Positions 20,776-31,950 are shown, counted from the stretch's first letter. The stretch: DNA of 64,000 nt from Pelobates cultripes (GCA_933207985.1 OW240915.1:114385732-114449731), one strand, 5' to 3'. Notes: generated from the letters alone by a model not told the origin. Numbers and translations: made by a program.

Positions 20776-21996
20776 AAATAAATATTCAATTAATATAATT
20801 TTTTTAGGATCTAATTTTATTTAGAAATTTACCAGTAGCTGCTGCATTTCCCACCCTAGTCTTATACTCGAGTCAATAAGTTTTCCCAGTTTTTGGGGGT
20901 AAAATTAGGGGCCTCGGCTTATATTCGGGTCGGCTTATACTCGAGTATATACGGTAAGTGGGTGGTTTTTTTTTTTTGTTTTTTTTTTTTAAATATAAAC
21001 TGTTAGAAACAGTGTTTAAAATAATATAAAGCTCTGTTTTGATAGAAATATGTGCTTTTCTTCACTTCCCTTCATTTGTTCATTGAAGTACCACAGGGGG
21101 TGGCCACAGTTTCCTGACTGGGCTGAGGTCTTTATGACACCACATCCACAAACAACTTCTAATATTAATCACAACAGAAGAACAAACCTAGGTTTGGTGT
21201 TTCTTTTTTTTTTTTGTAAATCTGTTTTTATTAGATAGAGTAATGGTAGTACAGCTTATTCGGTTCAGTGTTCAGCAGATTGAGGTCACGTACGACCTGT
21301 GTGTATCTGCTGCAATATGTTCAAATAAGGCACAAGCATAACATTCGTTCCTGAGAACAACTCCGTTGCCACTTAACATTATGGCAATCTAGACAACCAA
21401 CGTTCAGATTATATTGCTTAACTAGTACATAGTTCCTGTCGTTACCCCTCAGGGTGCATTTATATTACGTGATCGGTCAGCCACGAGCTCTCCCTAGCTC
21501 TTTTGTGGGTGTTCGTAGTGGGTGTGGGAACCTATGAAGGTTGACGTCGTATGCAGTATGTTTTAGGTAGCTATGCGTCGTGTCAGAAACCTATGGACTT
21601 GCTAAACTTATGTTTTGGTAAAGTGTCTGTGGTAGGTGGTGGGGAATCATGGTTACCCTATCCGTGCTACCTTGTCTGTCCTTGTGCCATGCGTCTGTTT
21701 GTGGGTCTACCTCTTCTAACTGTATATCCGTGTTTTGTAGCTCTAATGGTAGTGTGTCTTGTTTGTTTTTTCCTCGGGGTATGTGACAATGGCGTGTCTA
21801 CGTTAAGTTGGTTGTGCGCGTGTGTATATGGGAAGGAAAGTGGGTGGATTGTAGTCACGAGAGTCGTGATAGAGAAAAGAAAAGAAAAAAAAAAGGGAAA
21901 GGAAAAGATTAAGGGTAGAGTATTTAGCTATGAGAGGAGATAAGGGCCTCGCCCCGAAGGCCCGGGTCCCCCCCCGCAAGCCTCTCTCGATTCATC

Positions 21997-23127
21997 CTAT
22001 CGAATCCTGGATATAAATGTAAACCACGGGCGCCACAGTTCTGCATGTTTATCTCCCCTACTCAGTAGAGATGCTTGCATCGCCTCCGCCCCCTGAATGC
22101 CCTCCACCCTACGGATCCACTCCTCCACGCTGGGGGTCTCTGTCTTTTTCCAATATATAGGGATCAGAGCCCTGGCAGCGTTGAGTAAGTGGCGTAATAT
22201 CGACTTTTTATACCTTGGTATCGGCAGTTGTGATATATGCAGTAGTGCCAAGGCTGCTGTCCATGTGGGTATTTCTCCCAGGACTTCGGTTATGTTTTGT
22301 CGTATCATTTCCCAGAAGGGAGCAAGAGTGTTGCACTCCCACCAGATGTGTATCATCGTGCCCTCTTCCTCTTGGCACCTCCAACAGGTCGGGGGGGTTG
22401 ATGGGAAGATCCTATGGAGGAGGGCTGGCGTTCGGTACCATAGCGCAATTATTTTGTAATTTGTTTCCTGATAGAGTGAGCTAGTGCAGCTCTTGTGTTG
22501 CCAGATTAAGGCGGTCTCCCATTGCGTGGGTGTGAAGGTAGTGTTGAGCATGGTCTCCCAGTGTCTGCGGAAAGTGTCATTTTCCGTGAGGTGTCCAACT
22601 AAGAGGTGTTGATAAAATATGGATATTGCCTTCCCCATAGGAGTGCCTCTCTCGCACATTGTCTCGAACCACGTTGGGACTCTATGTAGGCGCTCTTTAT
22701 CACGCATGCGATTGTAGAAGTGTGTCACTTGCATATACCGGAATGCTATGAGATGGGTCCGGGGTGTATCCCCCAGCAGGGAGTCCAGGGTCCTTATATT
22801 GCCGTCCTGTAGTATCTTCATGATTGGGATGTATTCGCGGCCTCCTCCGAAAGGTAGGGATGTCGATGTGAGCCCACCCCCTATTGCATCATTATATGTG
22901 ATAGACATCATGGGGCTCGGTGTGGGCGAGACGTGTACCTGTTCCCTCATGCGTCTCCAGCTGATGAGCGTTTGTGCTACAATTCCCTCCTTTGCCCGGT
23001 CTAGGTTTACGTTCGTCCGTTTCCCCCACACTGCGGCCTGTAGGTGTGCCCCCCGTCCCTCTTGTGCCAGAGATACCCATTGTTTGCGTTGTTGCGGATC
23101 TGCGTGCAGGTCTAGGATGCATTGCAT
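21997..23127 (-). pseudogene. L1 ORF2 C-terminal region
   Basis: Follows the RT domain after a frameshift near 23150. It contains TPTQWETALIWQHKS and a zinc-like motif, CWRCQEEEGTMIHIWWEC (C-x2-C-x8-H-x4-C), typical for the end of L1-clade ORF2, then ALIPIYWKKTETPSVEEW. The frame terminates at 21997, about 790 bases before the poly(A) tail, which leaves a long 3'UTR. Confidence 0.8.
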
Positions 23128-23149
23128 GACAGTAGCTTGATGGTATCTT

Positions 23150-24857
23150 TTAAAGTCGGGTAGTGCCAGGCCCCCTATGTCGTGGCAAGCATAGGATTTC
23201 GTGACGGAGTCTTGAGCGTTCGCCTCTCCAGACGTAGTGGATGACTGCTGATTTCAGCTTGGCAAAGAAGGATGAGGGTATTGCTAACGGAGTCATCTGG
23301 AACAGATATAGGAGTCTCTGTAGGATGTTCATTTTCAGGACTGCAACGCGTCCATGCCAGGAGACTTGTGGATATGCCCATTTAGTTAGGTCCGTCAGTA
23401 TAGTATTCAATAGCGGCGCGAAATTTTGTGAGTACAGGTCTTTCGGGTCTTTCGTTATCCATATCCCAAGGTACCTCATTTTACATGAACACCACCGGAA
23501 GGGGAATAGTGCTGCTAGTGCTGCGTACTCCTCCTCCGGTAAAGTGATGTTTAGTACCTCACACTTGGACAGGTTAAGCTTGAAACCCACCATTTTGCCA
23601 AAGTGTTCAGTTACAGCCAAGATGTTGGGCATCGTAATTCTGGGGTTGGTAACAAAGAACATAAGGTCGTCCGCGTATGCGGCCACCTTATGTTCCGTTC
23701 CCCGCCAGGATAGACCCTGAATGTCCGGGTGTTGTCTAATCGTCTGTAATAGGGGTTCCAGAGACAGGGCAAATAATAATGGTGAAAGTGGGCAGCCCTG
23801 TCGCGTACCATTAGAGATCTCAAACTGTGCTGTGAGCGCTCCATTTACTCTCACCGCGGCCTTTGGTTCGTTGTATAGTGCGCGTATCCATGTGAGGAGT
23901 CTGGGTCCCATCCCCATTTGGGTTAGAGTAGCAAGCATGTAGGGCCATTTCACCCGGTCAAAAGCCTTTTCGGCATCTGTGGAGAGTAATAGAAGTTGTT
24001 TCCGCGCCGTTCTCGCTCTGTGTTGTATTGCGAATAGCCTCAGGGTACTGTCTCTTGCTTCCCGACCGGGGATGAACCCCGTTTGGTCCTCGTGAACCAG
24101 TGATGGGAGGGCCCTTTGAAGTCTAGTCGCTAGAACTTTCGTGAACAGCTTAGTGTCCACGTTTAGCAAGGATATCGGGCGGTAGCTTCCGCAGGCCGTC
24201 GGGTCTTTCCCAGGTTTTGGTAGTACAGTTATTATAGCTGCCAGGGATTCTTTTCCAAATTTTCCCCCCCTCGGCCACTGCGTTGATGGCTTTAGTCAGC
24301 CATGGCAGCAGGATCGGTGAGAAGGTCTTGTAATATCCAGAGGGGAGGCCATCTGGGCCTGGGGCCTTTCCCGTTTTGGTAGATTTCAGGGCTGCCTGGA
24401 TGTCTTCTGCTGTAATCTCGGCGTCCAGTTCTTCTGCGGCATCTGGGTGTATTGTTTTCGTCACAGTCTCTTTTAGCTATTCCTGTGTACTGCTATGGTC
24501 GGCTCTCCCGTCCTCCCCTCTGTCCCGGTCCTGTAGGTTGTACAGTGACCGGTAGTAGCGCCTGAATTCTTCGGCTATTTGGTCAGGGAATGCCGTCGAG
24601 GCGCCCGAAGGCAGGCGCAGGGTGCGGACCTGCGTGCGAGGGGCATTGCCTTTTAGAAGCCGTGCTAGGTATTTGCCTCCCTTGTTGGCATGGGTGTAAA
24701 AAAAACCCTTAGATTGTTGTAGCGAACGTAGGTGGCGTTTTGTAAGGAGATCTCTCAGTTGGCGTCTGGCTTGCATTAGTTCCCCATAAGTTTCCATTAG
24801 CTGGGTCCTCTTGTGTTGCTGTTCTAGTGTCGTGATCGATTTGTAGAGTTCTGCCAT
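23150..24857 (-). pseudogene. L1 ORF2 reverse transcriptase
   Basis: Primes on nicked target DNA and copies the element RNA. Blocks in order are GKAPGPDGLPSGYYK (about 24375-24330), [53 protein letters not shown], and AYADDLMFF with the catalytic DD (about 23685-23660), then MRYLGIWITKD, all in the L1 pattern. A TAG at 24477-24479 and a frameshift near 24230 interrupt it. The catalytic residues are intact. Confidence 0.85.
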
Positions 24858-24872
24858 TTCTCGGGTGGCTGC

Positions 24873-25835
24873 CTATTTCTTTTTAGATGCGATCCGAATG
24901 AGGGCGCCCCTAATCACGCATTTGTGCGCTTCCCAGATAGAGATCGGTGAGGTTCCTGGCGTGTCGTTTTCCTGAAAATAGTGAGTTAGTTCTTCCGATA
25001 TTTGCCCACGAGCCTCCTGATCAAGAAGGAGGGCCTCGTTGAGTCTCCATGTCCATGTGCAGGGTCGGAAGAGTGGTGATTCGAGTTCAACGGTCACAGG
25101 GCCATGATCTGACCACGTCGCTGGGTCAATTTTGGCGGAGATTAGGCGCGTTAGTCCTACTTGTCTTATGAAGATGTAGTCGATACGCGAGTATCTGTTA
25201 TGCAGCGGGGAGTAGTAGGTATAATCCCTAGTAGTAGGATGGAGGGTCCGCCAACAGTCCACGAGATCCATATCTCCTAAGGTCCTTTGTATGGAGCGTA
25301 TATGGAGTTGGTTGATGCTACTGTGGCCCGTCGATGAGTCCATGATGGGGTTTAGGGTTGCGTTAAGGCCACCCCCAAGGACTAGCGTGCCCTCGGAGAA
25401 ACCTTTAAGATTATCTAGCGTTGTCCTGAGGAACTGAGCTTGTCTTTTATTGGGTGTGTAGACATTAGCGAGAGTGTAGAGCATCCCTGCAATTGTCCCC
25501 TTCAGGAATAAAAAGCGACCCTGGTCGTCCTGCATGCTGTCCAGCGGTTGAAATTCCAGGTCTCCAGCAATCAATATGGCAACGCCCGCTTTTCTGGACA
25601 TAGGGTGATCGCAGAAATGGTTAATCGGGTAGTGTCTATTCTGGAGTTTGGGGGCGGCGTTCTTTCGGAAATGTGTTTCCTGCAGTAGCGCGATTTGTAT
25701 GTGCCTTCTCTTCATCTCTCGTAATATGTGAGATCTTCGTTCAGGCGCATTCAGGCCCCTACAGTTAAGGGTGAGGACAGTCAGGGGAGCGGGGCGATAC
25801 GCTCTCGCGTCCCTGGATGCAGCGCTGTTGGCCAT
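24873..25835 (-). pseudogene. L1 ORF2 apurinic-type endonuclease
   Basis: Makes the first nick at the insertion site. It reads LTVLTLNCRGLN (N), IALLQETHF (E), then TLVLGGGLNATLNP, where the usual GDFN is GGGLN. It continues with SRIDYIFI and TWSDHGPVTVEL (SDH). The GDFN to GGLN change removes a conserved aspartate and should weaken catalysis. One TAG (24873-24875) separates it from the same-frame continuation. Start ATG at 25835. Confidence 0.82.
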
Positions 25836-26330
25836 CCCTTGGTGCCCACCCCCTGTTGCGTTCAGCCCGCGCTAGGGACCCGGACCCCCGCCGTGCCCCC
25901 CCAAGTAAAGGAGCAGTAGTGAGGAAGGGCTGGGAGGGGGGTGATATAAAAGAAAGTGAGTAGTAGAAGAGCAGAGAAGAAGATTAGGGATAGAGAAGAG
26001 GAAGAGAGAGAAGAGAAAGTGAACAGTTGCCCGGATAGATGGGCACTGTAACCGGGATAGGAGATATCTCGGTTGATCTACCCCTGGTGAAGGGGTGGCT
26101 CGTGCTACGGACAGCAGCCCCGTGGGTTCGCCTTGGTAACCAGATCAGAGGATCAGAGCCCGTGAGGTTCCGCCGTATGTGTATAGGCACGAGTGTGGTG
26201 TGAGGTGAGTGGTCCGTACCCGTCCAAGTGGAAAAGAGTGTGTGTCTCTTTCGGAGAGCTCGTATCCGCCGCTTCCCGTGATAGTTAACATTCTAGAGTA
26301 GTATATAAGATCCATCTCAAACATTTGGCC

Positions 26331-26860
26331 AAAGCCCAAATTAACAGTGTAACAATATCGGGTATATTTTTCCTAAGCAAGATCACATGTATTTGCGTTC
26401 TATCCCGGCTCCTTGGCAGTTTGGTGCGAGCCAGGGGAACTCCCATGGCTTGTGTCTCGAACCCCCTCCCAGGTCCCCCCTCCCCCCAAGCTGTCGCAGG
26501 GTTATACGTCAGGTCACCTAAGGTGTGAGTGGGGAATTGCTACTATCAGCTCTCCACCTAACGTGGTGTTTTCTCCCCTCCCCTGCGTCACCTCATTGAT
26601 TCTCAGGTCACAGGATGTGGGCCACGGTCGTATCCCTCTGTGGGCCTCTTAGGTTTGTACCCGGTGTCAGTACGTGATTGGGGGGTGGTGGAGGTGGCGC
26701 CCCCAGCGTCGGCAGCATATTCCATCCCTTATCACTATGTAGCTGTCTAAGTCTCGTCTAGCTAGACATCCCGCCCCCCCCCCCGTGGACCCGTGACAGT
26801 CGTGCTCTTCATGGGTGGTGTCTATATCATTTAGCGTGTGAGGGCCCCCTGTTTTTTTTT
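26331..26860. other. No gene recognised before the gap
   Basis: GC-moderate sequence, possibly the L1 5' region, with no ORF1-like frame. It ends in a T run running into the assembly gap. Confidence 0.35.
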
Positions 26861-26960
26861 NNNNNNNNNNNNNNNNNNNNNNNNNNNNNNNNNNNNNNNN
26901 NNNNNNNNNNNNNNNNNNNNNNNNNNNNNNNNNNNNNNNNNNNNNNNNNNNNNNNNNNNN
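26861..26960. other. Assembly gap of 100 N
   Basis: Exactly 100 N, the usual placeholder for a gap of unknown size. It lies between the 5' side of the L1 and a minisatellite, so the true length may be very different. Confidence 0.95.
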
Positions 26961-27320
26961 TGTATACCCCTGTCAGTGTGTGTGCCTATGCCTCTGTGAG
27001 TATGTGTGTGCGTATGCCCCTGTCAGTATGTGTGTGCATATGCCCGTCAGTGTGCGTGTGCCTATGCCTCTGTCAGTGTGTGTGTGCCTATGCCCCTGTC
27101 AGTATGTGTGTGTGTGCCTATTCCTCTGTCAGTGTGTGTGCGTGTGCCTATTCCTCTGTCAGTGTGTGTGTGTGTGCCTATGCCTCTGTCAATGTGTGTA
27201 TGTGCCTATGCCTCTGTCAGTGTCTGCCCATGTCAGTGTGTGTGTGCCCGTCAATGTGTGTGTGTGTGTGTATGCCTCTGTCAGTGTGTGTGTGTGTGTG
27301 TGTGTAACTCTCTGTCAGAG
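26961..27320. repeat. Minisatellite (tgtgtgtgcctatgcctctg)
   Basis: Tandem variants of tgcctatgcccctgtcagtg with tgtgtg spacers, about 25-30 bases per unit. The frames reading CVCVCLCLCQ-type peptides in all three frames are repeat artefacts. Confidence 0.8.
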
Positions 27321-27489
27321 AGTGTGTGTCTGTTTAGGTACCTGCGATCACAATTGATGTTTTTACTCACCATTTTTTCCATTGCCGAGTTCATCAATCT
27401 TTTTGATCTCAGCAAAGCCAATGCTTTCGGAGGGTATTGCGCATGTTCTGTATGGGTAACATTCAGCGCGTCCATGCAGAGCACTGACA

Positions 27490-27660
27490 CAGGACTCTCT
27501 AGTGGCTGTCTGAGTGACAGCCACTAGAGGTCTTAGGAGGCAGCAATGTAAACACTGCCTTTTCTCTGAAAATGCGGCGTTTACATTGAAAAGGCTACAG
27601 GGACAGGCTATAGGCACCAGAACCACTACATTAAGCTCCTAATTTTTTTAGCTGGCTCCT
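27490..27660. repeat. Fragment of TTAA-type MITE family
   Basis: Contains the recurring hairpin ctctagtggctgtctgagtg with acagccactagag, then aatgtaaacactgcctttt and ataggcaccagaaccac. The same modules occur in full copies at 43839-44287 and 62681-63096. Confidence 0.6.
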
Positions 27661-27823
27661 AGATTCCAAACAAATTTGTCAAGCCCTGTACTATATACTT
27701 TTCTAAACATATCTCTGAAAAACCTTGAGCAGGGTTTAGATGAGAATGACTATGGTGATGTCTCCTTCCTTTGATTTATTTCTATAAAGAGTATAGATTA
27801 ATACATCAATAAGTCATACATTA

Positions 27824-27960
27824 AAGGGATTCTATAGTGTTAGGAAAATGAATCTGGGTCACAAACACTGGCCAAAGTTGGCGTTCATATGTTTTTTTTA
27901 TTTGTTTTTTTTTCACACAAAAACATGAACGCTAACTTTGGCCAGTGTTTGTGTCTAAGA
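27824..27960. repeat. MITE fragment with 35-bp hairpin
   Basis: Begins ttaaagggattctatagtgt, the family's TTAA terminus. cacaaacactggccaaagtt pairs with aactttggccagtgtttgtg across an A/T-rich loop. Confidence 0.6.
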
Positions 27961-28125
27961 GGCTACTAAAAAAGACTGGACATCCCCCATATTGAATACC
28001 TTGAGTTGTCTACTTTTGCAAATGGTATGCAATCATGGGGGTAATTCTCATTCCTGGGCTATGATACGGACTCAAAAGGCAACATTACTAATCTGGTAAA
28101 TTTCAATGTTTATAAACTGAAAACA

Positions 28126-29007
28126 TTTTTTTTTTTTTTTAATTCTTTATTTTATTGCGCATAGAATGTTACAGAACATAGGTGTTGTTTGCCACCCGTG
28201 TATAACAATTAACAATTCAAGGTATGCAGGCAACAAAGTCTGCGCATTTTTACATTTTTCACAGTTGTACAACAAAGTAGGGTAACAGTAATTAGTTCGA
28301 AAGAATCTTGTCATTAGGCGGACAACATAGTTTGGTCTAGTGACTTCGATTCAACTTTAAGCGTGATATAGTTTGTAGTGTATAGTAGGGAGGAAACAAC
28401 GGGGGGAAGGGAGGGACGGTGTAGGTATTAGGGTGGTCGTGTAGAGGTAGTATTTAGACGATAATTAGGTGGCTCTACTGCCTAGATAGGTCAACCAGGG
28501 CTGCCATGTTAGGGTGTAGGTGGTGTATTTGTTCGAGTATGATGCGTCTAGTTCTTCCATGGTCCTTATGAATTCTACCTTTTGTATCCACTCCCGTACT
28601 GATGGGGCACTGGTGCTCTTCCATTTTAACGGTATCAACATATTTGCTGCTGTCAGCATATGGTTGACTAGTTTGCGTTGGAGGTTCGGTATGTGCGTTG
28701 TGTGTACGAGGAAGAGGAAGGTTTCGGGTGATTGTGGTAGTTGATGGCCTGTGATGGCTTTGATTAACCATCCCAGCCTCTGCCAATAGGTTTGGATGGC
28801 CGGACATAGCCACCAGATATGAGCTGTAGTTCCCTTGGGTTGCCCGCACCTCCAACATGTATCTGGCGCTGTTGGAAAGATAGCATGTATCTTAGCGGGT
28901 GAGTAGTGCCATCTGGAGATCCTTTTGTATGTGCTTTCCCTTACTGCGGTGCTAATGGACGTGGCATGGGCGTATATGAATATTTTGTGCCATGTTCCCG
29001 AAAACAT
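28126..29007 (-). mobile_element. 5'-truncated L1-like LINE (ORF2 C-terminus)
   Basis: The T run at 28126-28140 is the poly(A) tail. The frame 29007-28465 on the minus strand is the ORF2 end: MFSGTWHKIFIYAH, then the zinc-like CWRCGQPKGTTAHIWWLC, then LIPLKWKSTSAPSVREWIQK. It matches the same region of the L1 at 22 kb in layout but is clearly diverged. The frame of 180 codons is open, yet only the C-terminus is present, so it is a dead insertion. Confidence 0.82.
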
Positions 29008-29029
29008 TTTTTTTGTGTATTGGACGCCA

Positions 29030-29130
29030 GTGGAGCTTACTGTGCAATTGCTTGGGTGGGGTATTATCCATCAATCCCATTGTACAGCGCTGTGGAATAT
29101 GTTGGCGCTTAATAAATAATAAATAAAACA
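29030..29130. repeat. Short interspersed repeat with TAATAA-type tail
   Basis: The text cattgtacagcgctgtggaa, then tgttggcgcttaataaataa, is a repeat end that is very common in amphibian and fish genomes. A related copy in the reverse sense lies at 63770-63830 (tatagcgccatcagattctg, tagcgctgtacaatg). Confidence 0.5.
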
Positions 29131-29985
29131 CTGGCACACCAGTAAGGATAAGCACACTATATAGTGCAATAAATGATAATACACAGGTATAAAAATAGCA
29201 TAGTATATTCAGCACATTGTAGTGAAGGATGCACTTTATTAAATGAATTTGTGTGTCTTGATAAAGATTGCCACTTTTCTTTCTCAAAATCTTTTAAAGG
29301 AACATTTTCTGTGGTTATGGTGTCTGATGTCCGCTAGTGCCTTCTTACCTTCTAGTAAACCCTTTTCCACAGTTACAAAAAGTAACAAGCTATTGTCCCC
29401 AGGGATCTGTCCTTTGACACTCTGTTAATGTGGGGGCTCAAGTTCAACCAGCAAAAGAGCAGCAGTGATAAAATACTTTGATAAATAACCCCCAAGACTC
29501 AATGTAAGTGTTCCATAAAAATAGCAATGTTTATTTACTAAACCTTAACTCATTGTGACTTGAATTTTTTTTTGCAAAGTTTAAGTTAAAATATTGTGGC
29601 AGCTGGTAAAGTTTTAATATAGTGGAACACCACACTCCTGAACCCAAAATTTGAATTTACACCGAAGCATGTCACTGATTGAGAGCAATAATGTCCAGGA
29701 AATGTGCACAAAAATGACATTAGCCAGCCTAGACTCTAGATCCAGGCTGTCTGCTGACAATCCAAAGACGCTGTCAGAGAGGGTTTTACACACTTTATGT
29801 AAAGACATCAAACACCATAACCAACGCAAAAAACTGAAGTAGTTTTGGTCCTTCGAGTAATCCTTATAAACGTATAATGTATACGTCAGGCCTACTTAAT
29901 TCACTTACTAATCAAAACACACTAACTCTCTATCCCACAAATACATTTTCTGTCAACTTTTTCAAACGAGCCGACCCCACTGGCA
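29131..29985. other. No gene recognised
   Basis: AT-rich, probably old MITE material (for example around 29290-29430 and 29620-29845). No coding frame or splice pattern is supported. Confidence 0.4.
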
Positions 29986-30022
29986 GACCAGGAACGTACC
30001 TAACAAATCTGCTGCCAAGCTG

Positions 30023-30128
30023 TGACGCATGCGTGCTGGTGACGTCAGAGGCCAGTCTGCAACGCATGCGTGCGGAGTGCGTCACCGGCCGGGTTTCGGC
30101 GCATGCGTGCGAGGTACGTCACTGGCCG
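30023..30128. repeat. Three ~35-bp tandem units in the promoter candidate
   Basis: Units share gcatgcgtgc, then g(t/c)gtca, then ggcc: gacgcatgcgtgctggtgac, aacgcatgcgtgcggagtgc, ggcgcatgcgtgcgaggtac. Each therefore carries one NRF1-like and one CRE-like half-site. Confidence 0.65.
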
Positions 30129-30186
30129 GACGTTGAGGGAGAAACCTCGAGAGAAGGGAGAAGCAGCTAAAAAGGAGAATTCAAAG
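30129..30186 (+). other. LRRFIP2: Candidate non-coding first exon (LRRFIP2)
   Basis: The sequence gagaattcaaag is followed by gtgagagac at 30187, a near-consensus splice donor (AAG|GTGAGA) just downstream of the motif cluster. If used, it would splice to the acceptor at 55983, giving an intron of about 25.8 kb. No transcript evidence is available here, the start is not defined, and other donors in the island are possible. Confidence 0.35.
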
Positions 30187-30573
30187 GTGAGAGACTGGGT
30201 GTGAAAGCGATACCGCGACAGCATGGCGGCTGCCTACCACACTGCCTGTAACATAGCTGAGCGCATATCACAAGCGGCAGAGCCTCCTCAGAACACAAAA
30301 CCCACACACTGCGCCGAGCCGGCTCCCAGCCCAGCACTGTAGGCAGCACTGCAGTATACGGCGGTGTGCAGGGAGCCCTCGCTATATACACAATGTCTGA
30401 CTTCTGGACTCCACACCCTCAGTGGACATTGTACCTCCCTCGGGCGAGATTTATCAATACCTCGCGCTGTCATAGGGCTCAGCATTGCCAGCATTGCCCT
30501 TACTCACTCCTCAAGCAGCACACATTGCAAGGGGTTGGTCAAAAGCTAGAACACAACTCTCCCAGTTGGGAAA

Positions 30574-30592
30574 GCATCATGGGATTTGTAGT
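30574..30592 (-). promoter_or_regulatory. ZNF143/THAP11-type site
   Basis: The minus strand reads actacaaatcccatgatgc, a close match to the ACTACAANTCCCAGNATGC motif found in many vertebrate promoters. The same motif also occurs in some repeats, so location in a CpG-rich area is the main support. Confidence 0.5.
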
Positions 30593-30620
30593 TCTTCTCC
30601 AGTTGATGTTCTGCTTCCCC

Positions 30621-31730
30621 TGAGCCATAACTCACTGATAGGGAAAGTTGCAGTTAGTTACTTTTGCTTCAGCTCAGCTGCTGTTTTCAATGACAGAGAG
30701 GCTATCCCAGCATGGTGCAGCACTGTGCTGTGACAGATTATTCTATTTACACACTGTGCCCAGCAATGCTGTCAAACTGTCCTTTATAGAGCTCTTGCCA
30801 CATTTCACTGCCGCATAGTGTGTTTCACAGTACTATAAAATAGTCTGGACAGTCATGGGATATAAAAAGGGAAAGAGAGTGTTGTCTAAGCATGGCTTTG
30901 AACGTTTAGTTAAATACATTTCCGTATTTTTATTTTTTTTAAGACACAAACTTCAAATAAAAATTTAAATTTTTTTTCGTTTTCAAATTGTCAATTTGTG
31001 TGTAAGAAAACTTTTAATCGGAATTCTATTGGTTTCTTTAGGATTGTATAACTTTTATACTGTAATGCTTTTAACTGATAATAGTATTGAGTAATTTGTT
31101 ATGCAAAGACTGAGCATTAAAACCTGTGACTTTAACGCAAGTCTTCTGTATGGGTATGTTTTAAAAGCACATAAGTGTTTGTATAGTACTTAAATTGTTC
31201 CTCTACATTTATTTAAATGGTTTTATATAGGATGGACAGTTCTATGCGCCTGGTATGATGATTGGACAATCATCCTATTGCTTTTAACCAACTGTTATAA
31301 ATTATCGACTGGTATTTCAAATTCTTATTTGCATGGTAACGGCACTTTTGCACTAAATAATTTTTGTTTTGCCATTAAGCTATGAACAGTTATACAAGAA
31401 AATGTCATGCATTTTGAGCTTTTGAAAAATTAATTTTAAATATAATTATTTTGAATCAATGCATAGTCCAAATCTGTAGGAGAAAAACGAATTTGTTAGC
31501 TAAAAGTGAACGAATCAATTTGTTCATCTATAGATTGGCAAGCATTTGATTCATTCACAACTGAAAATCTGTCAGTTTCAGTGGAAATGATAAATGGTAA
31601 CTCATTGTTTCAACAAGACATGTGTAATGATGGTACATTCAAGTAGTAAGGAATCTTGCAGAGATTTTTATTTAAGCTTATACTTTTAGGAACTTGATTT
31701 CGCAAACTAAAAATTACAGAAAATTTTATA
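30621..31730. other. AT-rich, no gene recognised
   Basis: No repeat ends or coding frames were identified. Presumed intron 1 sequence. Confidence 0.4.
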
Positions 31731-31734
31731 CTTA

Positions 31735-31950
31735 CTGCAATTGTCTTTTCCTGGCTATTATTCACTGCAGCATAACTCGGCTCCCAAACAAGATAGGAAA
31801 AAAAAATCAACCAATCTGAACAAGACTGTTAGCATAAAAAGGTCCCTTCTCCTCCTACCCCACAGTCTAGTTTAAAAGCTGCAAAACAAGGGAGGGTTGC
31901 TGATGCTGCCATGAATAATAGCCAGGAAGAGAAAACTGCGGTAAGTATGA
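31735..31950. repeat. Palindrome at the DIRS left end
   Basis: tacttactgcaattgtcttt with cctggctattattca on the left is answered by tgaataatagccagg with aaaactgcggtaagta on the right, arms of about 35 bases with a few mismatches. It fits the extra complementary region that DIRS elements use in replication. Confidence 0.6.

Larger units (their letters stand above)
19813..20954. mobile_element. TA-flanked MITE with long palindromic interior
   Basis: Terminal inverted repeats CCGTATATACTCGAGTATAA (left) and the matching right end at 20935-20954, flanked by TA on both sides, suggest a Tc1/mariner-type target. A further part of the TIR (cttatactcgagtcaataag, about 20869) continues inward. The interior holds a long palindrome and a CA-rich minisatellite and no transposase. 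Elements with these ends are widespread in vertebrates as non-autonomous elements. Confidence 0.75.
21204..26330 (-). mobile_element. L1-like LINE, nearly full ORF2
   Basis: Minus-strand non-LTR retrotransposon. The T run at 21204-21215 is its poly(A) tail. ORF2 runs from about 25835 to 21997 with endonuclease, reverse transcriptase and C-terminal cysteine region in order. No convincing ORF1 is seen between 25860 and the assembly gap at 26861, so the 5' boundary is uncertain and 26330 is a soft limit. ORF2 lesions are few (two in-frame stops, two frameshifts). Confidence 0.8.
29990..30620 (+). promoter_or_regulatory. CpG-rich promoter candidate
   Basis: This is the only clear CpG-dense stretch in 64 kb that is not part of a hairpin element. 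It holds three tandem units with gcatgcgtgc (NRF1-like), a CRE, tgacgtca (30039-30046), and further gcgtcac/acgtcac half-sites. It also has a YY1-like gcatggcggctgcc (about 30220-30233) and a ZNF143-like site at 30574-30592. These motifs are typical of housekeeping, TATA-less vertebrate promoters. It lies upstream of the LRRFIP2-like exon on the same strand. Which strand or strands it drives is inference. Confidence 0.6.

Noticed and set aside
20425..20781. 118-codon frame rich in H and T
   Set aside because: Translation of a CA minisatellite inside a MITE.
26978..27527. Long cysteine/valine-rich open frames (CVCVCLCLCQ type)
   Set aside because: They are translations of a TG-rich minisatellite, open in three frames at once.
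30220..30400. Coding start at atggcggctgcc or atgtctgacttctgg in the CpG region
   Set aside because: Both frames end quickly or lack similarity. The first is better explained as a YY1-like promoter motif.
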